Of a stretch of DNA of 64,000 bases, positions 1-9,039 are shown in pieces; within the stretch, counting starts at the first letter, position 1, and every line of letters begins with the position of its first letter. The stretch spans positions 62,001-126,000 of the forward strand of contig NZ_WFLJ01000018.1 in NCBI RefSeq assembly GCF_009208735.1. The letters are read 5' to 3'. This stretch comes from Janthinobacterium rivuli (GTDB taxonomy: Bacteria > Pseudomonadota > Gammaproteobacteria > Burkholderiales > Burkholderiaceae_D). The position numbers and the translations under genes are program-made. The notes beneath the pieces were generated by a model. It made no database searches, was not told where the DNA came from, and saw only the letters and a program-made list of their open reading frames with translations.

Positions 1-438
1 CAGGAAATTGGCCGCGCTATTGTCGCTGTACTGCAAGGTCGCGGCGCACAGGTCGGCCACGTTCATGCCGTCGGCCAGATGTTTTTCCGTGATGGGCGAG
101 TAGGTGACCAGTTCCTTTTTTTCGTAACGCAGGTGCTGATCCAGCAAGCCCGGCTGGCTGACGCTGCGCGCCAGCACGGCGGCCGCCAGCATGGCCTTGA
201 AGGTGCTGGCCAGGGGAAAGCGTTCGTCGGCGCGATAGGCAACGCGCAGCTCGCTGCCCTGACGCCAGGCCGCCACGCCGAGGCGCCCGCCCGCGGCGTG
301 TTCCAGCGCGGCCAACTGCGCCTGGGCGGCGGCGATGCCGGTGGCGGGCGCGGCAAACAGCAGCGGAGTCGGGCACAGCAGGGCAGCGCCGCCGGCCAGC
401 AGGAGGGTGCGGCGGACGTGGTTCAGGGATTCAGTCAT
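1..438 (-). CDS. Class A beta-lactamase, N-terminal part (runs off the window)
   Basis: Serine beta-lactamase that would hydrolyse beta-lactams in the periplasm. The visible 146 residues start with a signal peptide carrying an RR pair ([10 protein letters not shown]), possibly Tat-type. They contain the catalytic STFK tetrad (Ser78, Lys81) and the SDN loop (residues 138-140), the two hallmark class A motifs in the right order and spacing. The Glu166-containing omega loop and the KTG motif would lie beyond base 1. The ATG at 438 overlaps the 3' end of the upstream histidine kinase gene by 8 nt (ATGACTGA), so the two are probably co-transcribed and translationally coupled. The subclass cannot be assigned from this fragment. 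Confidence 0.9.
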   Translation of the reverse strand, partial: MTESLNHVRRTLLLAGGAALLCPTPLLFAAPATGIAAAQAQLAALEHAAGGRLGVAAWRQGSELRVAYRADERFPLASTFKAMLAAAVLARSVSQPGLLDQHLRYEKKELVTYSPITEKHLADGMNVADLCAATLQYSDNSAANFL

Positions 439-3109
439 GGTTTTCTGTCGGTGTTTTCGGAGTGGAAAGGGTGGCCAGCAATTCGCCGATGGCGAGCAGG
501 CTGGCCGGTTTGGTCAGGTGGTGGTCGAAGCCGGCCGCGCTCGATTGGCTGCGGTCGTTTTCGGCCCCCCAGCCCGTCAATGCGACGAGCACGGCGGCGT
601 CGCCGGCCGGTGTCTGGCGCAACGCGCGCGCCACCTCGTAGCCGTTCATGCCGGGCAAGCCGATATCGAGGAAGATGACGTCTGGCAAGAATTGTGGCGC
701 CATCTCCAGGGCTTGCGCGCCGTCATGGGCCACTTGCGTAGCATGGCCCATCATGTCGAGCACGGCGGCGAGCGTATCGGCGGCATCGACATTGTCATCG
801 ACCACCAGCACGCGGAAATAGGGACCGTTGGCGGCGCCGGCCGGCGCGGCCGGTGCGGCGGGCGCCTTCGCTTCCTCCTCCAGCAGAGGCAGGCGCACGC
901 TGAAGGTGCTGCCCAGGCCGGCGCCGGGACTGGCCGCCGTGGCGCTGCCGCCATGCAGCTCGGCCAGACGCCGCACCAGCGACAGGCCGATGCCCAGGCC
1001 GCCTTGCGCGCGGCCCATGTTCTGTCCCACCTGGGTGAACATGTCGAAGACGGTGGCGATCGACTCGGCGGGGATGCCCACGCCGCTGTCCTGCACCTCG
1101 ATCAGCGCCTCGTCGCCATCACGTACCGCGCGCAAGCTGATATGGCCGCCGGCAGGCGTGTATTTGGCGGCATTGTTGAGCAAATTGCCCAGCACTTGCG
1201 CCAGCCGCGTGGGGTCGGCCTCGAGCGGCAGCGCCTGCTCATCGAGTGTTACTTGCAACTGGTGGCGGCCCGCTTCGATCAGCGGCATGCTCGTTTCCAC
1301 GGCGCCCGCGATGATGGATTTCAAGTCCGCGCGTTCCAGCCTGAGTTCGATCTGGCCCCGCGTGATGCGGGCCACGTCCAGCAAATCGTTGACCAGATGC
1401 ACCATCTGATTGACTTGCCGCTCCATCACGTCGCGCACGCGCGCCACGGTGGCGGGCTTGTCTGCGGCCAGGCGCATGATTTGCAAGCCGTTGCGGATGG
1501 GCGCGAGCGGGTTGCGCAGTTCGTGCGCCAGGGTGGCGAGGAATTCCGTCTTGCGCCGGTCCATCTCGGACAGGTTGTCGGCCAGCTGGCGCAATTGCTG
1601 CTCCGAGCGCTTGCGCTCGCTGATGTCGCTGAACAGCACCGTCAGCAGACGGCTGTCGGGGCCGCCCAGGCGCGCCGCGAAGACCTCGAACCAGCGCTCC
1701 ATGGCCACGGCTTCGTTTTCGTAGCGCACGGGTTCGCCAGTCTTGACGACCTGGTCGTACAGGTCGAACCAGTGCTGGTCATGGTCGGGCACGAAGCTGC
1801 GGATGGTCTTGCCGATGGCATTGACCAGCCCCGACTGCTTGACGAAGGAGGCGTTGCCTTCCAGGTAGCGGAAATCGATGGGGCGGCCTTGCTCGTCGTA
1901 CAGCATTTCGATCACACAAAAGGCCTGGTCCATCAGCTCGATCAAGGTGCGGTAGCGTTCCTCGCTGCGGCGCAGCGCATCTTCCACCTGTTTCTGGCGC
2001 GTGATGTCGAGCAGGACGCCTGGAAATTGCAAGGGCGTGCCATCGGGCGCGTACTCCGCGCGTCCCCGCGCGATCACCGAGCGGTACTGGCCATCGCCGG
2101 CGCCGACGCGGTAGCTGGCCTCGAACGGCGTGTGCGCGTGCAGCGCCTGGGCAATCTGCGCGCTGACCTGCTCGCGGTCATCGGGATGGATGAGGTCCAG
2201 GTAGCGCGCCAGCGGCGCCACCGGAGGCGCATCGGCATGGACGGGGAACAAGCGCGTCATATTGCTGTCGGCCGTGACCCGGTCGGCCACGATGTCCCAG
2301 TTCCAGGTGGCCACTTCGCCGGCCGCCAGGGTCAGGCGCAGGGTTTCCTCGTTCCGCTTGCTGGTCGTCAGGTCGAGCGAGATGCCGGACAGGGCTATCA
2401 CGTTGCCGGCGCCGTCGCTGGCGCAGGTGCCGCGCATGTGCGCCCAGTGCAGCGCACCATCGGGCCAGCGGACGCGGATATCGATTTCGAAATCGCTGGC
2501 GCTGGCGATGGCTGCATGCACCACCGCCTGCCACTGCTGCAGGTCGCCGTCGAGCATGGCGCCCGTCAGTTGTGCGTAGTCGATGTGGCTGTCGGGCGGC
2601 AAGCCCAGATTGGCCTTGAAGGCATCGGAGCCGGTCATGCTGCCGCTGCCCAGGTCGATCTCCCACGTGCCCATGCGGCCGCCCTGCATGGCCAGGCGCA
2701 GCCGCTGTTCCGTCTGCCGTTGCTGCGTCACGTCGCAATGCGAGCCCAGCCATTCAAGAATGCTGCCATCGGGCGCCAGCACGGGCAGCATGCGCACGAG
2801 CATGTTGCGGTAGGCGCCGCTGACGTGGCGCAGCCGGTATTCCGCTTCGAACACGCTGTTCAGGTGCGACGGCATGACGTAAGGCAAGTTGCGGTCGTCC
2901 GGATGCAGGGCATTGACCCAGCCGCGGCCCAGCAGTTCGGCCTCGGTCTGGCCGGTGAAGGCGCGCCAGGATGGCTGGTCGGCATCGAACTGGCCGAAGG
3001 TTTTCGTGCTCCAGACGATGTCGCAATGGGCACTCAGCAGCAGATGCGCCGCCTGGGTGGCGACGGTGGAAGACGGGACGGCGTTGCTGGGCTGGCTGGG
3101 TTCTGGCAT
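431..3109 (-). CDS. Hybrid sensor histidine kinase with several PAS domains and a C-terminal receiver
   Basis: About 892 residues from the ATG at 3109 (MPEPSQ). An in-frame extension to 3235 is open but looks non-coding in composition. Four PAS/PAC-like segments occupy roughly residues 15-520; one reads HPDD after a conserved W, as in PAS_3 folds. Then comes a HisKA domain with H-box AHELRNPL near residue 530, and a HATPase domain with N-box [16 protein letters not shown] and [13 protein letters not shown] domain ends the protein, with VVDDN, the phospho-acceptor Asp in FLDIGLPG near residue 812, and the TKPA lysine. No transmembrane segment is visible, so it is probably a cytosolic sensor. 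The stop codon overlaps the start of the beta-lactamase gene. The signal is unknown. Confidence 0.88.
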   Translation of the reverse strand: MPEPSQPSNAVPSSTVATQAAHLLLSAHCDIVWSTKTFGQFDADQPSWRAFTGQTEAELLGRGWVNALHPDDRNLPYVMPSHLNSVFEAEYRLRHVSGAYRNMLVRMLPVLAPDGSILEWLGSHCDVTQQRQTEQRLRLAMQGGRMGTWEIDLGSGSMTGSDAFKANLGLPPDSHIDYAQLTGAMLDGDLQQWQAVVHAAIASASDFEIDIRVRWPDGALHWAHMRGTCASDGAGNVIALSGISLDLTTSKRNEETLRLTLAAGEVATWNWDIVADRVTADSNMTRLFPVHADAPPVAPLARYLDLIHPDDREQVSAQIAQALHAHTPFEASYRVGAGDGQYRSVIARGRAEYAPDGTPLQFPGVLLDITRQKQVEDALRRSEERYRTLIELMDQAFCVIEMLYDEQGRPIDFRYLEGNASFVKQSGLVNAIGKTIRSFVPDHDQHWFDLYDQVVKTGEPVRYENEAVAMERWFEVFAARLGGPDSRLLTVLFSDISERKRSEQQLRQLADNLSEMDRRKTEFLATLAHELRNPLAPIRNGLQIMRLAADKPATVARVRDVMERQVNQMVHLVNDLLDVARITRGQIELRLERADLKSIIAGAVETSMPLIEAGRHQLQVTLDEQALPLEADPTRLAQVLGNLLNNAAKYTPAGGHISLRAVRDGDEALIEVQDSGVGIPAESIATVFDMFTQVGQNMGRAQGGLGIGLSLVRRLAELHGGSATAASPGAGLGSTFSVRLPLLEEEAKAPAAPAAPAGAANGPYFRVLVVDDNVDAADTLAAVLDMMGHATQVAHDGAQALEMAPQFLPDVIFLDIGLPGMNGYEVARALRQTPAGDAAVLVALTGWGAENDRSQSSAAGFDHHLTKPASLLAIGELLATLSTPKTPTENHD

Positions 3110-3360
3110 GGAGGCGATCGACGATGGTGCAGGGGAGCTGCCGCCGCACTGGAATGGAGCGGCCTGGCAGCGCAATTCTGGCGATATTACAACTATTTTT
3201 ACGCTCTGGGCTGTCTTGCAGGACGCCAATTCCACTTTCCCTGGGTTGGCGAAAAAGTCGCGCCATGCGACAAGTCATCGGGGGAAATAGCAAGGAAATC
3301 GCAAGACAGGGACGCTATTGTGGCTGAATAACCACTAGTCAGGCCTTTATGTTGATGAAT

Positions 3361-3383
3361 GAATATTTTACATAACAATATTC
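3361..3383. promoter_or_regulatory. Inverted repeat upstream of the receptor promoter
   Basis: GAATATT-N9-AATATTC: perfect 7-bp arms around a 9-bp spacer, in AT-rich DNA directly upstream of a possible -35 at 3384. The placement suits an activator or repressor site. The regulator is not identifiable from sequence. Confidence 0.45.
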
Positions 3384-3412
3384 TTGCAGCGCATCAGGCG
3401 CTTGAATTAAAT
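3384..3412 (+). promoter_or_regulatory. Possible sigma-70 promoter for the TonB-dependent receptor
   Basis: TTGCAG (3384-3389), a 17-bp spacer, then TTAAAT (3407-3412). Both hexamers match the consensus only partly. The support is spacing, local AT-richness and the adjoining inverted repeat. It would give a leader of about 210 nt. Confidence 0.3.
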
Positions 3413-3468
3413 TGGCGCCTTACTTAAAAGTTGGTGTTCATCAGACATCCCGGAGATGCGGCCAGACC

Positions 3469-3557
3469 GCTGTCAGCTTGGACGACAGCCAGGGCAGAGC
3501 CAGTGACGCCGAGAGCGGAGAAACATCCGCTCGCGCTGTTGCACCGAAATAGTGCAA
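3469..3557 (+). other. Three consecutive hairpins in the receptor leader
   Basis: GCTGTC/GACAGC (3469-3474 with 3484-3489), GAGCGGA/TCCGCTC (3513-3519 with 3526-3532) and TTGCAC/GTGCAA (3539-3544 with 3552-3557) form three short perfect stems in a row, about 70-160 nt before the start codon. This looks like a structured 5' UTR. It does not match any riboswitch consensus that I can recall. Confidence 0.4.
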
Positions 3558-3628
3558 ACGATCATCCAGCGCCGTACATAACCCGGAGACAGGTTTCGCA
3601 ATTCTTTTTTAAACTTCTGGGAAACAAC

Positions 3629-5860
3629 ATGATCAAGATGTCCAAGATGCACAAGCGTTTGTGCGCCAAAAGCGCCGCCATGCTGGCACTGTCCGCTGCC
3701 TTGCCTATCGGCTCGGCTTACGCTGATGAAGTCGCTGCTGATACGACCCCTGCCGCCAGCCAGCTGGAAACCGTGACCGTGACGGCGCAGCGCCGCAAGG
3801 AAAATATCCGCGACGTGCCTGTCTCCGTGTCGCTGCTGCGCGATGAAAAGCTCGACGTGCTGGTGTCCGGTGGACAAGACATCCGCGTGCTGGCCGGCAA
3901 AGTGCCGAGCCTGAACGTGGAATCGTCGAACGGCCGCACCTTCCCCCGCTTCTACATCCGCGGCTACGGCAATACCGACTTCAACATCTTTGCATCGCAA
4001 CCTGTTTCCCTGATTTACGACGACGTCGTGCAAGAAAACCCGATTCTCAAGGGCTATCCGATTTTCGACGTGGCTGGCGTGGAAGTGCTGCGCGGCCCGC
4101 AAGGTACCTTGTTCGGCCGCAATACGCCTGCCGGCGTGGTCAAGTTCGAATCCGTCAAGCCGAACCTGGACAAGGTCGAAGGCTATTACAACGTTTCCGC
4201 CGCCACGCACAACACCACCAACTTCGACGGCGCCGTCAACGTGCCGCTGAGCAAAGAATGGGCGCTGCGTTTCTCGACCCTGCGCCAGCACCGCGACGAC
4301 TACGTCGACAACACGTTTACGGGCCAGAAGAATGCGCTGGACGGCTACAACGAACACGCCGAACGCGTGCAATTGCTGTATGCGCCGAACGCCATGTTCA
4401 ACGCCCTGTTCAATGTGCACCAGCGCAACACCACGGGCAGCGCGCGCATCTTCTACGCCAACATGATCAAGCAGGGCACGAACGATATCGTCGATGGCTT
4501 CGATCCGAACAAGTCGTTCACGAACGCACCGAACTTCCAGCGCCTGCGCACCAACGGCGCCAGCGCCCGCCTGAGCTGGGACTTGGACGGCATCAAACTG
4601 TACTCGATCACCGGCTTTGAACAAGTTGGCAACTACGTGTCGCATGGCGACATCGACGGCGGCACCCCGACGGGTCCCGGCTTCATTCCTTTCCAGGTTG
4701 AAACGGCCGGTGGCATCACCAGCGTGAAGCAATACTCGCAAGAGTTCCGCGCCGAATCGAAGAATGCCGGTCCCCTCAACTGGCAGGCAGGCGTGTATTA
4801 CTTCAACGAAGATGCCAACGGTTTCACCGACAACTTCGATACCAACACGCACGTACTGACCACGCACCTGGCCAGCCGCCAGAAGAACTCGGCGTGGGCA
4901 ACGTTTGGTTCCGTCAACTACGCCGTCAATGATGACTTCATGCTGCGTGCCGGTTTGCGCTACACCAAGGACAAGAAGGATTTCAATACGGTGCAAGCGA
5001 CCAACATCGTGCAGGTCAACCCGACCAGCGCCGATGTCAGCAAAGCCAAGGTCAACTGGGACTTGAGCGGCACCTACAAGTACAACAAGGATGTGAACTT
5101 CTACGGCCGTATCGCCACCGGTTTCCGCGCGCCAAGTATCGCCCCGGCCAGCACCAGCGTGCCAGTCACCGTGGCCGATGCGGAAACCATCACCTCGTAC
5201 GAAGCGGGCATCAAGGCCGACCTGTTCAACCGCCGCGCCCGCGTGGCGTTCAGCGTGTACGACTACCAGGTGAAAAACCAGCAGCTGACGGTGGTGGGCG
5301 GTACGTCGAACGTGACGCGCCTGATCAATGCCGCCAAGACGAATGGCCGCGGCGCCGAGCTGGAACTGGAAGGTTTTGTCACGCCTAGCCTGAAGATGTC
5401 CCTGGGCGGCAGCTACAACTTCACGGAAATCAAGGACCCGAGCCTGTCGATCGCCACCTGCGCCCAGACGCGTTGCACCGTGACCGATCCGCTGACCACC
5501 GGCAACCGTGCCATCATCGATGGCAATCCATTGCCGCAAGCGCCGAAGTGGACGATCACCGCCACGGGCCGCTATTCGATCCCGATGGAAAACGGCGAAT
5601 TCTTCGTCTTCACGGACTGGGCTTACCGCAGCAAGATCAACTTCTTCCTGTATGAGGCAACCGAGTTCACCGGCAAGCCGATGGTCGAAGGTGGCTTGCG
5701 CGTGGGCTACACCTGGGATGCCGGCAAGTATGAAATGGCCGTTTTTGGCCGCAACATCACCGACACCCAGCGCATCACGGGCGCCATCGACTTCAACAAC
5801 CGCACGGGCTTCATCAATGAGCCGCGTCAGTTTGGGGTGCAATTTAAAGGCAACTTCTAA
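3629..5860 (+). CDS. TonB-dependent outer-membrane receptor
   Basis: A 743-residue ligand-gated outer-membrane barrel that imports a substrate using energy from TonB-ExbBD. The start at 3629 gives a clean signal peptide (a lysine-rich N-terminus, a hydrophobic core and a cut near AYA-DE around residue 32). A TonB-box-like ETVTVTA follows at residues 47-53. The plug domain has the usual motifs (SVSLL, IRGYG, VEVLRGPQGTLFGRN), the barrel contains a GFRAPS motif, and the C-terminus ends in Phe (FKGNF) as expected for BAM recognition. Length is normal for the family. No sigma/anti-sigma pair and no ABC partner flank it, so the substrate (siderophore, glycan or other) cannot be told. A terminator follows at 5906. 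Confidence 0.92.
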   Translation: MIKMSKMHKRLCAKSAAMLALSAALPIGSAYADEVAADTTPAASQLETVTVTAQRRKENIRDVPVSVSLLRDEKLDVLVSGGQDIRVLAGKVPSLNVESSNGRTFPRFYIRGYGNTDFNIFASQPVSLIYDDVVQENPILKGYPIFDVAGVEVLRGPQGTLFGRNTPAGVVKFESVKPNLDKVEGYYNVSAATHNTTNFDGAVNVPLSKEWALRFSTLRQHRDDYVDNTFTGQKNALDGYNEHAERVQLLYAPNAMFNALFNVHQRNTTGSARIFYANMIKQGTNDIVDGFDPNKSFTNAPNFQRLRTNGASARLSWDLDGIKLYSITGFEQVGNYVSHGDIDGGTPTGPGFIPFQVETAGGITSVKQYSQEFRAESKNAGPLNWQAGVYYFNEDANGFTDNFDTNTHVLTTHLASRQKNSAWATFGSVNYAVNDDFMLRAGLRYTKDKKDFNTVQATNIVQVNPTSADVSKAKVNWDLSGTYKYNKDVNFYGRIATGFRAPSIAPASTSVPVTVADAETITSYEAGIKADLFNRRARVAFSVYDYQVKNQQLTVVGGTSNVTRLINAAKTNGRGAELELEGFVTPSLKMSLGGSYNFTEIKDPSLSIATCAQTRCTVTDPLTTGNRAIIDGNPLPQAPKWTITATGRYSIPMENGEFFVFTDWAYRSKINFFLYEATEFTGKPMVEGGLRVGYTWDAGKYEMAVFGRNITDTQRITGAIDFNNRTGFINEPRQFGVQFKGNF

Positions 5861-5905
5861 TTGCCAGACTTCAGGTGCCGGCCATGTGCTGGCGCCTGCA
5901 TTGCT

Positions 5906-5936
5906 ACCCGCCCGGTTCGCCGTGGCGGGTTTTTTT
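5906..5936 (+). terminator. Rho-independent terminator after the receptor gene
   Basis: Stem ACCCGCC/GGCGGGT with an 11-nt loop, followed by seven T. It lies between the convergent receptor and gluQRS genes; the T-run overlaps the gluQRS stop codon. Confidence 0.85.
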
Positions 5937-6849
5937 ATGGGTGCTCGGGAAGCTGCGCCAGCCGCTGCGCCCACGCGGGAATCGCTTGCCGCCAGAAATC
6001 GTCGATGGACTCGGCGCGCACGTCGAGGCCGAGGAAGCGTGCGGCCGGCAGCAAGGTCGAGGCCAGCAGGTCGGCAGCATTGCTTGCCGTATCGAAGGCG
6101 AGGGCGCCCGTCTGCTTCGACAGTTTTTCGCCACTATCGTTCGTGACGACGGGCACGTGCAAAAAGCCGGGATGGGGCAGCCCCAGCACATCCTGCAGAT
6201 ACAGCTGGCGCGGCGTGGAATCGAGCAAGTCCGCGCCGCGCACCACCTGCGTGATGCCCTGCGCGCCATCGTCGACGACGACGGCCAGCTGATACGCCCA
6301 ATAGCCATCGCCGCGCAGCACGATGAAGTCACCCACCTCGCTGGCCAGATCCTGCCGCTGCGGACCGGCCCAGCGGTCGGCAAAAGCGTACACGGCATCC
6401 GCTCCCTGCGGCACCCGCAGCCGCAAGGCCCGCGCCGCCTTGCCCGGCGCCAAGCCGTGGCGGCAAGTGCCCGGATACACGGTAGCTGCGCCCTTGGGCC
6501 CGCCCGCCTGCAGCACTGAATCCTGGATCTCCTTGCGCGAACAGCCGCACGCATACACGAGGCCATCAACCTGCAACTGCTTCAGCGCCGCCTCGTACAG
6601 CGGCAGCCGCCGGCTCTGCCACGTCGCCTCGCCATCCCACTGCATGCCGCAGCGCTGCAGGCTGGCCAGGATGCCCAGATCGGCACCCTCGACATTGCGG
6701 TCATAGTCCAGGTCCTCGATGCGCAGCAGCCACGTTCCATGATGCACCTTCGCATCGAGATAACTGGCCATGGCGGCAACGAGCGAACCCATGTGCAGTG
6801 GGCCGGAGGGAGAGGGGGCGAAGCGGCCGATGTAGGGGGAGGAGGGCAT
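5935..6849 (-). CDS. gluQ: Glutamyl-Q tRNA(Asp) synthetase
   Basis: A truncated glutamyl-tRNA synthetase paralogue that glutamylates the queuosine base of tRNA(Asp). The 304 residues lack an anticodon-binding domain. The class I signatures are visible: HMGS (residues 19-22, the HIGH equivalent) after FAPSPSGPL, and KLSKQ (242-246, the KMSKS equivalent). The zinc motif C-x-C-x21-Y-x3-C characteristic of GluQRS is exact (C101, C103, Y125, C129). The ATG at 6849 is preferred over an upstream TTG at 6924 because that TTG lies inside a good promoter -10 box. Confidence 0.95.
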   Translation of the reverse strand: MPSSPYIGRFAPSPSGPLHMGSLVAAMASYLDAKVHHGTWLLRIEDLDYDRNVEGADLGILASLQRCGMQWDGEATWQSRRLPLYEAALKQLQVDGLVYACGCSRKEIQDSVLQAGGPKGAATVYPGTCRHGLAPGKAARALRLRVPQGADAVYAFADRWAGPQRQDLASEVGDFIVLRGDGYWAYQLAVVVDDGAQGITQVVRGADLLDSTPRQLYLQDVLGLPHPGFLHVPVVTNDSGEKLSKQTGALAFDTASNAADLLASTLLPAARFLGLDVRAESIDDFWRQAIPAWAQRLAQLPEHP

Positions 6850-6923
6850 GCGGTGAGTGTGGATGGTGGTGACAGCTGCTGATGGTTGATTGCTACGGGC
6901 GGAGAGCTTTGGCGACAGCGGCA

Positions 6924-6952
6924 AGTATCGTGCAGGGCGTCGGTCAAGTCAA
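6924..6952 (-). promoter_or_regulatory. Sigma-70 promoter for gluQRS
   Basis: Read on the minus strand: TTGACT (6952-6947), an exact 17-bp spacer, GATACT (6929-6924). It marks the return from the AT-rich island to the core genome and gives a leader of about 68 nt before the gluQRS ATG. Confidence 0.6.
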
Positions 6953-6976
6953 ATCTTGGCCTATTCTTGTTGTTAT

Positions 6977-7378
6977 CTAATTTATAATCAAATACGTAAC
7001 GTTATCTTCCGCATATGAAATTTCTTCGTTACAGTAATGCGGATCGTTGAGCGCTCTGAAATGGAAATCCTTGTCGAATTCCTTCGTTCTGAACTTGCTA
7101 TTTAATAGCGCTACAACGCTCCCCTTCTCTGGCCAGTCGGAAGAATGCAATGCTATCAAGGAATTTCCAAAAGAAATTTCATCAAAGATACATATTTTTA
7201 ATTTTAGAGGTAGTTTCTTCAATAAAATCAGCCATCGTATATCACTTGATTTTGGGAAAAAAGCTGCACCATTTTTTATGAATTCCATTATTCGTTGCTG
7301 CACCTCTATCGATTTTTCTATATTGACGTGCGATTTGTAATCCTCATTTATTTTGTAATCCTCATTTATTTTCGACAT
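6977..7378 (-). CDS. Small unknown protein, last gene of the immunity-like array
   Basis: 133 residues, AT-rich, no family recognised. The N-terminus carries a direct duplication (KINEDY twice) caused by an 18-bp tandem repeat. The C-terminal half has an aromatic/acidic make-up (SSDWPEKG, DFHFRALNDPHYC) typical of small cytosolic immunity proteins. It is the most distal gene of the minus-strand run downstream of rhs, 12 nt after the preceding gene. The immunity role is inferred only from position, size and base composition. Confidence 0.55.
   Translation of the reverse strand: MSKINEDYKINEDYKSHVNIEKSIEVQQRIMEFIKNGAAFFPKSSDIRWLILLKKLPLKLKICIFDEISFGNSLIALHSSDWPEKGSVVALLNSKFRTKEFDKDFHFRALNDPHYCNEEISYAEDNVTYLIIN
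7337..7372. repeat. 18-bp perfect tandem duplication
   Basis: GTAATCCTCATTTATTTT occurs twice back to back (7337-7354 and 7355-7372). It lies inside the 5' end of the 6977-7378 gene and adds six codons in frame. Confidence 0.9.
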
Positions 7379-7390
7379 GATGGCTAATTT

Positions 7391-7846
7391 TCAGGCTGTT
7401 TTGTACCGTAAGATTATGCAGGAAGATGATGCTTTAATGTCATGTTGTACGATAATGCTTCCCCACGAAAATTGAAATACTATTTCTGATAGTCCCATCG
7501 TCTGACCGGGAATGCCAGACTTTAGTTGAATTTTTTTGACTAACGATGATTCACTCACGCCGTTGCCCACAGAATTATTTTCAAAATAATGAATCAATAT
7601 GCAATCTATCTTGAAGAGCTTTTCTTTTGCAATAATTAACTCGACAATGTGGTCGCCTATCCAGCCATTAATTTCAAAAACATATACTCCTGGTCCTGTT
7701 GTCCTGGGTTGGATATGAAATGTATTGACAATTTTGTTCATGAAATGTTTTGCTGGAGTTTTTTTCGATAATGTAACCTCTCCATTGATGATCAGTGATC
7801 CATCAATGAAATCAAAAATATAGCCTGGCATTTCAATTTTTTTCAC
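7391..7846 (-). CDS. Immunity-like protein, paralogue of the rhs-adjacent gene
   Basis: 151 residues starting from GTG at 7846 (an ATG at 7831 is an alternative). No named family recognised. It aligns by eye along much of its length with the protein at 9228-9683: a shared C-terminal FQFSWGSIIV / FSFSWGYIIV block followed by D-x-K-x-S and I-x-Y, plus an I-N-E repeat near the N-terminus. Because the other copy sits directly behind the Rhs toxin tip, this one is plausibly a diverged orphan immunity gene, kept against a related toxin. Function is inferred. Confidence 0.6.
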   Translation of the reverse strand: MKKIEMPGYIFDFIDGSLIINGEVTLSKKTPAKHFMNKIVNTFHIQPRTTGPGVYVFEINGWIGDHIVELIIAKEKLFKIDCILIHYFENNSVGNGVSESSLVKKIQLKSGIPGQTMGLSEIVFQFSWGSIIVQHDIKASSSCIILRYKTA

Positions 7847-7898
7847 TTTATTATGCGTGACTTTTAATAATGCATCTTGAAATGAATGATCTCAGTGG

Positions 7899-8321
7899 TC
7901 AGCACGGTTCGTAGAGGCAAATATTGTTTCCCATCGGATCTTCCACGCTTAGAAAACTCGCGTAGGGAGCCTCTACATAATTGACAAAAAAAGCAGTTTT
8001 CCCCAGTCGCTCCTTGAGTATGTCAATATTTTTCGTTGGTAAAGTAAATAAATTAATCGTACCACCTTTGCTACCTACGTGATGTGCTTGCTCAATGCTT
8101 GAAGGATGGATGAATTCTATTGAGAAATTTTTGTTGGATTCGTGCGCCATCGTCAGTCGACGACTGGTACCTGAATCACATTGAATAGTGCTATCCATCG
8201 TAATATAAAATCCGAGATTCTCAATGTAAAAATTTTTTGCCTCGTCAAAATTCAGGCAATATATTCCTATATTGATGCTATCTAAAATGGGAGTTTCTTT
8301 TCTGGATTCCATGAATGGCAT
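7899..8321 (-). CDS. VOC (glyoxalase/bleomycin-resistance fold) family protein
   Basis: 140 residues. The pattern is that of a vicinal-oxygen-chelate domain: INIGIYCLNFDEAKNFYIENLGF at the start of module one (strand, then helix with FY-x-x-x-LGF) and the closing SVEDPMGNNICLYEP of module two, where D-P-x-G-N and the final E are typical. An internal Glu in FSIEFIHP matches the expected position of a metal ligand, while an N-terminal His ligand is not evident. It is AT-rich and embedded in the immunity-like array, so it may be cargo, a resistance protein or an unusual immunity protein rather than a housekeeping enzyme. Confidence 0.75.
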   Translation of the reverse strand: MPFMESRKETPILDSINIGIYCLNFDEAKNFYIENLGFYITMDSTIQCDSGTSRRLTMAHESNKNFSIEFIHPSSIEQAHHVGSKGGTINLFTLPTKNIDILKERLGKTAFFVNYVEAPYASFLSVEDPMGNNICLYEPC

Positions 8322-8358
8322 TGTAGTTGAGGGCGAATGCGGGAAACATTATTGCAAA

Positions 8359-8592
8359 TCACCTGAACCAAGATTTTATTCTGGATGAAAAATTTTCACA
8401 GGCTTCATGCTCCTCTCTAAAAGTTCGAAGCCCTGTCCTTATTCCTCGTTCATAGTAAAAAACCTCCCAATGTCCATTCCTTTCTCTGAGGCACAAACTT
8501 TCATCTTGACTTGGATCGCCAATCGAAAAGGCATTTGATGGAATGTTTAAAATTGACATCTCTTGTGCAGCATCTGAAATATTTATGCACAT
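8359..8592 (-). CDS. Small unknown protein, possible immunity protein
   Basis: 77 residues from ATG 8592 (a second Met is at residue 12). The core NGHWEVFYYERGIRTGL followed by F-x-E-E-x-E-A-C resembles a recurring short domain I know from genes beside polymorphic toxins, in which a W-x-V-x-Y-x-E-R-G strand pair precedes an acidic helix. I cannot attach a family name. AT-rich like its neighbours. It lies 24 nt downstream of the preceding gene. Confidence 0.55.
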   Translation of the reverse strand: MCINISDAAQEMSILNIPSNAFSIGDPSQDESLCLRERNGHWEVFYYERGIRTGLRTFREEHEACENFSSRIKSWFR

Positions 8593-8616
8593 AGTTATCC
8601 GAATTCAATATTTGTT

Positions 8617-9039
8617 TTATTGATAGGCACAAAAAACTGATGTAGTGTGATTGTGCGGGTCGTGACAGGCGTCTATTTCTCCCCACTCTCCTGATTGCGG
8701 CAGTTTGACGCCAAACTCATCCAGAAACCAACGTCTCAAACTTCTTGTGTATTTTCCTTCAGGTTTAGACTGAAAACCATCCATCCAATTTTCAGGACCA
8801 AAATCCCAATATTTTATGGGGCCATCATCTTTCTCAAAAAAACAAATAACTATTATTTTCAAATTTTTTAGTTTGAAACTTGTTTTGTAGGCGATAACTT
8901 CCTCCTCATGCTTTATCCATGTTTCCCAGTCTTGATCCATCGAGTGTAGATTTTTTCTTTTCATTCCTCTACATAGAATGATCGATTCTTTTGCGGAAAA
9001 ATATCCATTTTTAAGTTTAATATCAGGAAATGTATCCAT
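8617..9039 (-). CDS. Small unknown protein in the immunity-like array
   Basis: 140 residues, no family recognised. Rich in Trp (DWETW, YWDFGPENWMDGF, RRWFLDEFG) with a C-terminal GEWGEIDACHDPHNH segment. No signal peptide or membrane segment, so cytosolic. No good Shine-Dalgarno precedes the ATG at 9039. Same strand and base composition as the rest of the array; an immunity role is inferred from context only. Confidence 0.5.
   Translation of the reverse strand: MDTFPDIKLKNGYFSAKESIILCRGMKRKNLHSMDQDWETWIKHEEEVIAYKTSFKLKNLKIIVICFFEKDDGPIKYWDFGPENWMDGFQSKPEGKYTRSLRRWFLDEFGVKLPQSGEWGEIDACHDPHNHTTSVFCAYQ

Larger units (their letters stand above)
3110..3628. other. Divergent intergenic region: promoter and structured leader of the TonB-dependent receptor
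   Basis: About 520 bp between the histidine kinase and the receptor gene. It holds an inverted repeat (3361-3383), a weak sigma-70-like promoter (3384-3412) and three successive hairpins (3469-3557), listed separately. No protein gene is convincing here, although the receptor frame stays open upstream to 3431. Confidence 0.6.

Noticed and set aside
335..3331. A 998-codon open frame on the plus strand opposite the hybrid kinase
   Set aside because: High GC content keeps the antisense frame open. The translation is His/Arg/Gly/Ala-rich without motifs, while the minus strand encodes clear PAS, HisKA and REC motifs.
3420..3628. Cobalamin or other known riboswitch before the TonB-dependent receptor
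   Set aside because: The hairpins are clear, but the B12-box and core consensus were not found, so I left it as an unclassified leader.
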